Source of the DNA: Acidobacteriota bacterium
GTDB lineage: Bacteria > Acidobacteriota > Vicinamibacteria > Vicinamibacterales > JAFNAJ01
Reading direction: 5' to 3'
Assembly (NCBI GenBank): GCA_023384575.1
Contig: JAHDVP010000012.1
Location: 62,001-126,000, forward strand
Length of the DNA stretch: 64,000 bases
Every line of letters starts with the position of its first letter. The first letter of the stretch is position 1. The translations under genes and the position numbers were made by a program. Under the pieces are notes generated by a model that saw only the letters and a program-made list of their open reading frames with translations, was not told where the DNA came from and searched no databases. Shown here in pieces: positions 51,701 to 58,471 of the stretch.

Positions 51701-52273
51701 GAGCTCGCCCGCGCCCGCGACCTGCGCGATCGGCTCGATGCGCTCGGGCGGGATATCGAACGCCTCGGGCGCGACGCCGAGTCGAGGGGGCCGGGCACCG
51801 GATCGGCGGCAGGCCAGGTGCGCGACGGCACCCCGTCGTCCGGTCAGGGGACGACCGGCACGGGTGGTGCCGGCGCGGGCGGCGAGGGGGATGTCGGGCG
51901 CCTGCAGGCCGAGTTCGTGCGGCAGCTGCAGCAGACCGAGGACCTGCTCGAGCGGATGCGCCGCGAGGACCCCGCGCTTTCCGAGCGGCTGGCCGGACTC
52001 GAGGGGTGGACGCCCAGCCGGTCCGCGCCAGGAACCGAGGCCTTCAAGCAGGACTTCGCGCGGTGGGATTCACTCCGGCAGAGTGTCGCGCTGGCGCTCG
52101 AACGATTCGAGGCCGAACTGGCCACCCGTCTCGACGCCAACGAGGCGCGCGATCGGCTCGCCGCCGGCGGTGACATCCGTACGCCGGCGCGGTATCGCCG
52201 GCAGGTGTCCGAGTACTACCGGTCGCTCGCAGGAGAGCGCCGCTTGCCCAGCCGTCCTCCAGGACAGCCGTGA
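48743..52273 (+). CDS. DUF4175-type membrane protein with a very long Arg/Glu/Ala coiled coil
   Basis: A 1176-residue protein. Two N-terminal hydrophobic helices (about 35-85) and a third (about 155-178) precede a beta-sandwich extracytoplasmic region (about 195-500, e.g. VHYEYPAFSGLAPRIDQDGGD). From about residue 540 to 1110 the sequence becomes a charged helical coiled coil rich in Arg, Gln, Glu and Ala (for example RRQDDISRRQQELARRRHQL), with Gly/Ser interruptions. The size and pattern match DUF4175 proteins of MoxR/BatA operons. It may form an elongated periplasmic rod. It overlaps the next gene by 4 bp. Confidence 0.88.
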   Translation: MIETTDGGFDSARDEQRLLAVIRRVRHRWFLLEWLRVLAWAALAASAALGSAAALGGLLDLGGEGRALLVTAAAAIVLAVVVGVAWPLRRRPTDRQVARFLEERLPELEDGLASAVGADASTRRLALFAPLLHEAARRAEDVDLNRVVPSEILRRGALRAAAAGIALAITLAIAWAPLSLALRVARAYVMPPNIEVVVAPGEVAVVAGEPVAVEARVVGWPLGVTLGEVTLEVDDPRGGAVARLPMTAGADDRFRAEIPRVVHDLVYRVRVSRHASRSFSVTARFPPAVERIDVHYEYPAFSGLAPRIDQDGGDIYAPAGTRVRLHVTTDRPVVAGTLALAGGVRLDGTPLGPREFEVRVLVERDDAYRVALVDATGLSSRDGLEYFIRTLDDRPPDVRILRPAGDQKVTRLEEVVIEARADDDYGISRFELVYGASGGTERVVPLGGRSGTSTTGRHVLHIEDLDVRPGDFVTYYARAWDVGRGKRPTESRSDIFFLEIRPFNEEFEAVTSQAMMGGASGAFEDLAARQKDIIIATWKLDRRAGAGKSADDIRALARAQGELRARASQMAGRMLLGGLQADGQGRRGRTRTPDEQAEGEPRPPANPMMQAVEAMARAEAALDALSTSEAVPHEMEALNQLLRAEADVRRRQVGRQQQSAQGGGRSGNQDLSALFDRELQRQQETNYEQPRSSTESRPEAEQSDALSRLRELARRQDDISRRQQELARRRHQLSEDEMKRQLERLTREQQTLRREAEQLAQALGESGGAEGSGASGQARPSERGRGGDDVQRAAEAMGASAGDLQRARADEASARAGEAADRLRSAERRLQGSRPDERRRAAGDLQLEAQQLAEAQRRVGREAAAGEGAGSTGDTSRRLAGEQARLAERARQLGRATRELAEGADGADADALRRATRELQRGQVDERMQAAAETLRRDAEAGGDASSEGRRPLGATAREVADALDRAARQLGAAAGRDAETGRVAEELARARDLRDRLDALGRDIERLGRDAESRGPGTGSAAGQVRDGTPSSGQGTTGTGGAGAGGEGDVGRLQAEFVRQLQQTEDLLERMRREDPALSERLAGLEGWTPSRSAPGTEAFKQDFARWDSLRQSVALALERFEAELATRLDANEARDRLAAGGDIRTPARYRRQVSEYYRSLAGERRLPSRPPGQP

Positions 52274-54483
52274 CCTTCGCCCATCTGCTGCCTTGGTGGG
52301 CCCTCGCGGCGGCCCTGCTGGCCATCCTCGTCGTGGTCGTCCCCAGCTACCGCCATCGCCCCGAGGGCCGTTCCCGCGGGCGTGCCCTCTGGCTCGGCGT
52401 GATGCGCGCCCTCGTGCTGATCCTCCTGCTGGCCCTTTGGATGCGTCCGGTGCGGTTCGAGCCGGCCGGCGACGCGTCGGGTCGGCTCGTGGCGTTGCTC
52501 GTGGACGTATCGAAGAGCATGTCGCTGCCGGTGGCGAGCGGCGCGACCCGCCTCGACGCGGCGTTGGCGCTTGCCCGGGAGCACGCCGTCCCCGCCCTGG
52601 CCGGCGAGTTCGACGTCGAGGCGTTCGCCTTCGGCGCGAGCGCGCGCCGCCTCGACCTCGACGCCGCTCCCATCGACGCGGCCGACGGGTCGAGCGATCT
52701 CGACGCCGCGCTCACCGAGCTTCGCTCACGGCTCGCGGGCCGCCAACTCGCCGGCGTGCTCGTGCTGTCGGACGGCGGGCTCACCGACCGCGTCGACGAC
52801 GGGCGCCTGGCCGACGGCCCGCCGGTCTTCGCGATTGGCATTGGCGATCCCGGGACCGTCCGCGATCGGGAGGTCGCCGGCTTGGCCCTTGGCGAGGCAG
52901 CGGTCGCCGGATCGAACGCCGATCTCACCGCCACGCTCGTCGGCCGCGGCTTTGGCGGCGGCGAGGTCGACGTCCGTGTGCTGCAGGACGGCCGGCCCAT
53001 CGAGGTGCGTCGCGTCAGGCTGCCGGGCGACGACACGCCCGTCCGGCAGACGTTTCGTGTTTCGCCCGGGCGTGAACTGCCGACCGTCTTCACGGTCGAG
53101 GTCGTGGCCGACGCGACGGAGATCACCGCCGACAACAACCGCCGGTCCGTTCTCGCGCCGCCCGCTGGTCGGCCTCGGACGCTGCTCATGCTCGAAGGCG
53201 CGCCGGGCCACGAGCACAGTTTCCTGAAGCGGGCCTGGGCCGACGATCCCGGGCTCCAGGTCGACGCCGTCGTGCGAAAGGGCCGCAACGAGGACGGTGA
53301 GGACACCTATTACGTGCAGGGCGACCGCATGCGCACCGCGGCGCTCGGCACCGGGTTTCCCTCGTCGCGCGAGGCGTTGTTCGCCTACGACGCGGTCGTC
53401 CTGGCGAACCTGGAGGCCGACGCGCTCACGCGCGCGCAGCTCGACGCGATTGAAGCCTTCGTCGCCGAACGCGGCGGCGGCGTGCTGGTGCTCGGTGCAC
53501 GGTCGTTCGACGGCCGGTCGCTCGCGGGCACCCCGCTCGAACGTGTGTTGCCGCTCGACGTATCGGACCGCGGCCGTGAGGTGGCTCGCGTCACGTCGAC
53601 GACGCGGACGCCGAACGCCGTGGCCCTCACCGCGGAGGGGGAGGACCATCCGATCATGCGCCTCGGCCCGACGCCGGAGTCGACGCGCGCCGCCTGGGCG
53701 CAGGTGCCGCTGCTGGCGGCCGTCTCACCGCTCGGCGGCCCCCGGCCGGGTGCGCTCGTCCTCGCCGCGACGGCCGGTCCGGGGGGCAACACGCGTCCGC
53801 TGGTGGCGGTGCAGCAATACGGCGAGGGCCGGAGCATGGCCTTCGTCGGCGAGGCCGCGTGGCGGTGGAAGATGCTCCTGCCGTCGACCGACCGCACCTA
53901 CGACACCTTCTGGCGGCAGGCTGCGCGGTGGCTCGCGGGACGGGCGCCGGAGCCGATCGATCTCCAGATCACCCCCGTGTCCGCCGCCGAGGCGCACGTG
54001 CGGGTCGACGTCCGGAGCCGGACGTTCGAGCCCCTACGCGACGCGGTCGTGAGCCTGCGCGTCGCCGGACCGGGCTCCGAGCCGCGCGACCTCGCCCTCA
54101 GCGCCGACCCGTCGGCCCCTGGGGTCTGGACCGGTCGCGTGTCGGCTGCCGAGTCGGGGACGTTTCAGATGGACGTCGTGGCCGTGCGCGCAGGCCAGCC
54201 GGCCGGCGCCGCCCGGGGCTGGTGGCTCGCGGGCGGCTTCGATGCCGAGATGGCCGACCCGCGTCGCGACGATCGCGCGCTCGCCCGCGTTGCCGCCGCG
54301 GGCGGTGGCCGACTGATCGAGGCGGACGAGATCGCCCTGTTGCCAGCGTGGCTTCGCGCCGCGCGACCGGCGGACGCTCCCCTGGCGCAGCGCGACCTGT
54401 GGCACACACCGTGGGTGCTGCTGTTCATCGTGGGAGTGCTCTGTGCCGAGTGGGCGCTCCGGCGCCGGTGGGGCTGGCGATGA
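52270..54483 (+). CDS. Membrane-anchored VWA / glutamine-amidotransferase-like protein
   Basis: A 737-residue protein with two N-terminal membrane helices (WWALAAALLAILVVVVPSY; ALVLILLLALWM), a VWA-type domain with MIDAS DVSKS (LLVDVSKSMSL) and a class I glutamine-amidotransferase-like fold (about 300-440, TLLMLEGAPGHEHSFLKRAW...VLANLEADALTRAQ, cited in part) without an evident catalytic cysteine. An Ig-like C-terminal region and a terminal membrane helix (PWVLLFIVGVLCAEWALRRR) complete it. The architecture mirrors BatA and suggests the two form a heteromeric envelope complex. Confidence 0.92.
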   Translation: MTFAHLLPWWALAAALLAILVVVVPSYRHRPEGRSRGRALWLGVMRALVLILLLALWMRPVRFEPAGDASGRLVALLVDVSKSMSLPVASGATRLDAALALAREHAVPALAGEFDVEAFAFGASARRLDLDAAPIDAADGSSDLDAALTELRSRLAGRQLAGVLVLSDGGLTDRVDDGRLADGPPVFAIGIGDPGTVRDREVAGLALGEAAVAGSNADLTATLVGRGFGGGEVDVRVLQDGRPIEVRRVRLPGDDTPVRQTFRVSPGRELPTVFTVEVVADATEITADNNRRSVLAPPAGRPRTLLMLEGAPGHEHSFLKRAWADDPGLQVDAVVRKGRNEDGEDTYYVQGDRMRTAALGTGFPSSREALFAYDAVVLANLEADALTRAQLDAIEAFVAERGGGVLVLGARSFDGRSLAGTPLERVLPLDVSDRGREVARVTSTTRTPNAVALTAEGEDHPIMRLGPTPESTRAAWAQVPLLAAVSPLGGPRPGALVLAATAGPGGNTRPLVAVQQYGEGRSMAFVGEAAWRWKMLLPSTDRTYDTFWRQAARWLAGRAPEPIDLQITPVSAAEAHVRVDVRSRTFEPLRDAVVSLRVAGPGSEPRDLALSADPSAPGVWTGRVSAAESGTFQMDVVAVRAGQPAGAARGWWLAGGFDAEMADPRRDDRALARVAAAGGGRLIEADEIALLPAWLRAARPADAPLAQRDLWHTPWVLLFIVGVLCAEWALRRRWGWR

Positions 54484-55460
54484 AGGGCCCCCGGGGGCTC
54501 GTCCTGTGCGTCACCGTCCTGCTCGCCACGGCGTGGACGGTGTCCGTCGACGCCGACCCGCCCCGACGCTACGTGCTGGTCGTGTCTGGCGTCAGCGGCA
54601 GCCCGGAACACGCCGAGCGGCACGCGCGATGGCGGACGACGCTGATTGAGACGCTGCGTGGTCCCCTCGGCCTGCCCGACGGCCACCTCCGAGTCCTGCA
54701 CGACGACGGCGCGGGGGATGAGGATCGCGCGACAGCGGCCAACGTGCGCCGGGTGGTGGAGGCGTGGAGGCCGACGCTCGGTGACACCGACCTGCTGGTC
54801 GTCGTGCTGATCGGGCACGGCACCTACGACGGCGTCGACGCGAAGTTCAACCTCGTCGGACCCGACCTGGAGGCGGCCGAGTGGGCCGCGCTGCTCGACG
54901 GCCTGCGCGGCTCTCAGGTGGTCGTGAACACGGCGTCCGCGTCGTTCCCGTTCCTGCGCCGCCTGGCGGGTCCGAGGCGCGTCGTCATCACGGCCACCGA
55001 CTCGCCCCTGCAGAAATACGACACGGTGTTCGCCGAGTTCTTCGTGCAGGCGTTCACCGCCGACGAGGCCGACCTCGACAAGGACGGACGCGTGTCGATT
55101 GGCGAGGCCTTCACGTTCGCCGGGATGCGCGCGCGCCGCTGGTACGAGCAGCGAGGGCAGTTGGCGACCGAGCGGGCGTTGATCGACGACGACGGCGATG
55201 GCATCGGTCAGGAAGCGGGGGCGCTCGGCAGCGATGGCGCCCTCGCGAGCCGCCTGTTCCTCGACGAAGGCCCCGAGATCGCGCGATCGCGCGACCCGGC
55301 GCTCTCCGAGTTGCTCGGCCGCCGCGAATCGCTCGAGGCGTCGATCGACGAACTGCGGCGGAAGCGGACGTTCATGCCGCCCGACGACTACGACCGCGAA
55401 CTCGAGCGGTTGCTCATCGAACTGGCGCGGCTCTCGCGGCGGATTCGCGGCGTGAGCTGA
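54480..55460 (+). CDS. Exported caspase-fold protein lacking the catalytic cysteine
   Basis: A 326-residue protein with a signal peptide (RGLVLCVTVLLATAWTVSVDA, cited in part). Its fold matches C13/C14-like peptidases (LLVVVLIGHGTYDG contains the catalytic-type His). The position of the catalytic Cys reads VVVNTASASFPF, so the nucleophile is missing. Residues about 195-250 include two EF-hand-like loops (DLDKDGRVSIGEA; DDDGDGIGQE). The C-terminus is a charged helix. It is the last gene of the operon, starting in an ATGA overlap, and its final 47 bp overlap the convergent rhomboid-like gene. Confidence 0.85.
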   Translation: MKGPRGLVLCVTVLLATAWTVSVDADPPRRYVLVVSGVSGSPEHAERHARWRTTLIETLRGPLGLPDGHLRVLHDDGAGDEDRATAANVRRVVEAWRPTLGDTDLLVVVLIGHGTYDGVDAKFNLVGPDLEAAEWAALLDGLRGSQVVVNTASASFPFLRRLAGPRRVVITATDSPLQKYDTVFAEFFVQAFTADEADLDKDGRVSIGEAFTFAGMRARRWYEQRGQLATERALIDDDGDGIGQEAGALGSDGALASRLFLDEGPEIARSRDPALSELLGRRESLEASIDELRRKRTFMPPDDYDRELERLLIELARLSRRIRGVS

Positions 55461-56097
55461 CCTCGGCCGACGCCGGCCCGTCCCACCAGGCGACCGCGAA
55501 GCGCTCCGGTCGCCGCAGGACCCGCATCGAGAGCACGCCGCACGCGCTCCCCGCGGCGGCCACGGCGAGCGCCACGCCAGGGGCGCCGAACGGTTCGAGG
55601 CGCAGGATCCCGAGCGCGTCGGCGACGGGTCCGAGCGTCCAGCAGGCGGCCACCACGGCCGAGGGCCACTCGACGACGGTCCAGCCCGAGCGCCCAGGGG
55701 CGATGGCGAGCACCCGCGAGTCGGGAAAGGTGACCAGGTGCGCGGCGGCGGCGCCTGCCGCGATCGCGAGGGCGGCCGCACCCGCGGGACCGGACCCCAT
55801 CGCCGTTGGCACGATGCCGCCCGCGATGCCGGTGGCGACGCAGAACAGGACGAACCGCGCGGGTCCGGTGCGGTCCTCGATGGCCGGGCCGAGCAGCCAG
55901 AAGAGGAGCCCGTTGGCCGCGAGCAGGGGCCAGGCACCGTGGCTCACGGTGGCCGCCGCGCCGACGAGGGGCGCCGGCAGCCGCGACGAGACGGCCGCGG
56001 ACTCCGCGATGAGGGTCGTGACGAGGCTGGCGCTGATGAGGACGACGGTGACGACGGGGCGCGTCGGCGACGGCACGACGTCGCGGACCGGGATCAT
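55414..56097 (-). CDS. Rhomboid-family pseudoprotease
   Basis: A 227-residue membrane protein with six hydrophobic segments in rhomboid order. GAWPLLAANGLLFWLLGPAIEDRTGPARF (cited in part) aligns with the canonical G-x-W-HLL-x-N ... F-G-x2-VED-R-x-G-x2-RF. The catalytic loop GxSG reads GPAG (about residues 103-106), and the His of the sixth helix is replaced (FGAPGVAL), so proteolysis is not expected. A TATACT -10 (56105-56110) lies next to ATG 56097, implying a leaderless mRNA. Its end overlaps the convergent operon end. Confidence 0.75.
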   Translation of the reverse strand: MIPVRDVVPSPTRPVVTVVLISASLVTTLIAESAAVSSRLPAPLVGAAATVSHGAWPLLAANGLLFWLLGPAIEDRTGPARFVLFCVATGIAGGIVPTAMGSGPAGAAALAIAAGAAAAHLVTFPDSRVLAIAPGRSGWTVVEWPSAVVAACWTLGPVADALGILRLEPFGAPGVALAVAAAGSACGVLSMRVLRRPERFAVAWWDGPASAEVSSRRESAARAAPVR

Positions 56098-56104
56098 TGG
56101 CAGG

Positions 56105-56110
56105 AGTATA
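56105..56110 (-). promoter_or_regulatory. -10 element of the rhomboid-like gene, predicted leaderless
   Basis: The minus strand reads GGGCTATACT with the hexamer ending 7 nt before the ATG, so transcription would begin at the start codon. The same GGGCTATACT string precedes tRNA-Leu. Confidence 0.5.
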
Positions 56111-56163
56111 GCCCGGTTGGTAAACTCAAGCGCTCGCCGGGCGCTTCGCCTGGCCGGGATGCG

Positions 56164-56442
56164 ATGATCTGTACACACTGCGGGACCGAGATCGCCGAGA
56201 AAGCCATCGTGTGCTACCGCTGCGGCACCGCCACGGCCGTGCCCCAGCGGCGTCCGGCACCCCGGCCGTCCGCGGGAGCGCGGGTCGTGCCCGCCCTCGC
56301 GCTCGTCGCCTTGCTCCTCGCGGCGTTGTTCATGGGGCAGGCGGCCTGGGGTGTCGATGTGCCCCCCGCGGTGCCGTACACCGTGGCGGCGATCGGCGTG
56401 GTCGTGCTCGTGTGGCGCAGCGTCCTCCGCCGCCGGCGCTGA
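56164..56442 (+). CDS. Small zinc-ribbon membrane protein
   Basis: A 92-residue protein. The N-terminal zinc ribbon is MICTHCGTEIAEKAIVCYRCG (two CxxC pairs). A Pro/Arg-rich linker leads to two hydrophobic helices (ARVVPALALVALLLAALFM; YTVAAIGVVVLVWRSVL), so a cytoplasmic ribbon is tethered to the inner membrane. The pattern resembles zinc_ribbon_2 proteins of unknown role. It begins 66 bp from the divergent rhomboid-like gene and 24 bp ahead of the FHA-PP2C gene, and may be co-transcribed with the latter. Confidence 0.8.
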   Translation: MICTHCGTEIAEKAIVCYRCGTATAVPQRRPAPRPSAGARVVPALALVALLLAALFMGQAAWGVDVPPAVPYTVAAIGVVVLVWRSVLRRRR

Positions 56443-56466
56443 GGCCCATCAGGGTTCCACCGTTCG

Positions 56467-58089
56467 ATGAAGCAGGTCACCATGCCCGACGCCAGACTCG
56501 ACGTCACCGATGCCCTCGGCCAGCGCGCCGTGCCGATCGACAAGGCGACCTTCACGATTGGACGGCGCGACTCGAACGACTTGCGCCTCGCCGGCAGCGA
56601 GGTGTCGCGCGACCACGCGGAGATCGTGCTCGAAGACGGGCGCTTCGTGCTCCGGGATCGGGGCTCGCGCTACGGCACGTTCGTCAACGGCGAGCAGGTC
56701 ACCGAGCACGTGCTGACCAGCGGCGACCGGGTCCGTCTCGGTCGCGGCGGCGGCGCGGAGATGACCTTCTCGAGCGGCGACGGCGCGACGGCGCGCGAGC
56801 CGGCGACGGCCACCGCGATCGGCGACCTGCGACACGTGGCGGCGCTGCTCGAAGGGTTGCGCGCCCTCGGGTCTGGCCGCGTGCTCGACGACGTGCTCGC
56901 GCTCGTGCTCGACTCGGCGCTCGAGGTGAGCGGCGCCGAGCGTGGTTTCATCATGCTGGCGGGACCCGCGAACGAACTCGAGTTCAAGCTGGCGAGAGCG
57001 CGGGGGCACCTGACGCTGCCGGGTCGCGGCTTTCACATCAGCCGCAAGGTCCCCGACGAGGTGTTCGCCACGGGCGAGGCTCGCCTGCTGCGAGATCTGC
57101 TCGACGACGACCTGGCCGCGAACCACCCCGGCACGGTGGCCCTCGGCATCCGCAACGTCCTGTGCGTGCCGCTGCGACTCGTTCGCTACCTCGACCAGGC
57201 CGACGCGGCGCACGAGGAAGAGCGCATCGGCGTCCTCTACCTCGACAGCCGCGAGAAAGGGGCGTTGCTGTCCGGGTCGACCCGGACAGCGCTCGAGACG
57301 CTGGCCACCGAAGCGGCGGTGGCCATCGAGAACGCGCGTCTCTACCGGGAGACCGTCGAGAAGGCGAAGCTCGAGCAGGAGATGCGGATTGCCGCAGAGA
57401 TCCAGCGGGCCCTCCTGCCGAAGGCGATCCTGCTCGGTGCCCGATTCGGGGCGGCGGCGATGACGATTCCGTGCCGGTCCATCGGCGGCGACTTCTACGA
57501 CTACGTGGAACTGCCGGACTCACACTACGGGTTCGCGCTCGGCGACGTCGCCGGCAAGGGGCCGCCGGCGGCGTTGCTCTCGGCGCTCGTGCAGGGGATC
57601 TTCGTCGCACAGGCCACCTCGTCTGGCGGCCCGGCGACGACGATCTCGCGGGTGAACGACGCGCTGATCCGGCGGGCCATCGACAACCGGTTCGTGACCG
57701 TCGTCTACGGACAGGTTGACGCGGCGGGCCGGCTCACCTACTGCAACGCCGGCCACAACCCGCCGCTGATCGTCGGGCGCAGCGGCGTGCGCAAGCTCGA
57801 GTGCGGTGGGCCCATCCTCGGGCTCTTCCCCGACATGCCGTTCGAGGAGGAGGTGATCGCCCTCGAGGCCGGCGACTGGGTGGTCGTCTACAGCGACGGC
57901 GTGTCGGAGGCGTTGAGCGCCGAAGGCGAGGAGTTCGGCGAGGCCCGCCTGGCCGACGTCGTCAGGGCGCATCACGATCACGACCCGCGGGCCATGCTCG
58001 AGGCGATTCTGGGCCGGGTCCGGGAGTTCACGGCCGGCGCTCCTCAGAGCGACGACGTGACGGCGCTCGTCGTGAAGTACCTCGGGTAG
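56467..58089 (+). CDS. FHA-GAF-PP2C (SpoIIE/RsbU-type) serine phosphatase
   Basis: A 540-residue signalling protein. An FHA phosphothreonine-binding domain (about 5-100: TIGRRDSNDLRLAGSEVSRDHAEI, DRGSRYGTFVNG) is followed by a GAF domain (about 125-295) and a SpoIIE-type PP2C domain (about 315-540). The metal-binding residues are intact in IGGDFYDY, GDVAGKGPPAALLSA and SDDVTALVV. It probably dephosphorylates an anti-anti-sigma factor or a kinase substrate, with the GAF sensing a small ligand. No anti-sigma gene is adjacent. The stop codon is followed by the structured repeat, copy B. Confidence 0.94.
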   Translation: MKQVTMPDARLDVTDALGQRAVPIDKATFTIGRRDSNDLRLAGSEVSRDHAEIVLEDGRFVLRDRGSRYGTFVNGEQVTEHVLTSGDRVRLGRGGGAEMTFSSGDGATAREPATATAIGDLRHVAALLEGLRALGSGRVLDDVLALVLDSALEVSGAERGFIMLAGPANELEFKLARARGHLTLPGRGFHISRKVPDEVFATGEARLLRDLLDDDLAANHPGTVALGIRNVLCVPLRLVRYLDQADAAHEEERIGVLYLDSREKGALLSGSTRTALETLATEAAVAIENARLYRETVEKAKLEQEMRIAAEIQRALLPKAILLGARFGAAAMTIPCRSIGGDFYDYVELPDSHYGFALGDVAGKGPPAALLSALVQGIFVAQATSSGGPATTISRVNDALIRRAIDNRFVTVVYGQVDAAGRLTYCNAGHNPPLIVGRSGVRKLECGGPILGLFPDMPFEEEVIALEAGDWVVVYSDGVSEALSAEGEEFGEARLADVVRAHHDHDPRAMLEAILGRVREFTAGAPQSDDVTALVVKYLG

Positions 58090-58121
58090 GCGTTCGGTTC
58101 TTGATGCGGCAGGCCCGGTTC

Positions 58122-58293
58122 CGACGACCGGACCGCCCTGCGAGGGCGCCGCGGGCCGCTGGCCGCGCAGGTCGCGCCCGGGGCCCGGTCCTCGGCCCTC
58201 GACTGCGCCGGGCCCCTGCGCCTCTCGGGCGGTCAGGCGTGTCGTGTCGGTCGTCTCCACAGGGCCGGGCACTCTCAACGTAGTGCGATCCGG
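58122..58293. repeat. Dispersed structured element, copy B
   Basis: It has the same nested stems as copy A: GACGACCG (58123-58130) with CGGTCGTC (58248-58255), and GACCGCCC (58131-58138) with GGGCGGTC (58227-58234). The one-sided bulge of 13 nt (58235-58247) again ends GTGTCGTGT. The apical part is 88 nt instead of 20 and holds extra GC hairpins. The flank CAGGG...GCGATCCG is shared. It occupies most of the 382-bp gap between the convergent FHA-PP2C and citrate synthase genes. The rest of the gap (58294-58471) shows only a GCTGGCCGGTAG direct repeat at about 58422-58446. Confidence 0.75.
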
Positions 58294-58471
58294 TGCCGTT
58301 GCCCCGAATGTGACAATCCGGCTGGCGGTCTGGTTGGCGAAATCAGCGATTGGGACGACTGGCCTTCGCTTCACTCCCGGTGGAATCACCGATCAGGGCG
58401 AAGGCCGCGATCATCATCGTGCTGGCCGGTAGCCGCTGGCCGGTAGTCGCAAGCCGAATGTCGTATCAGGC

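Noticed and set aside
50500-51950. Tandem DNA repeat or CRISPR-like array in the DUF4175 gene
   Set aside because: The periodicity is a codon-level coiled-coil pattern without exact repeats or spacers.
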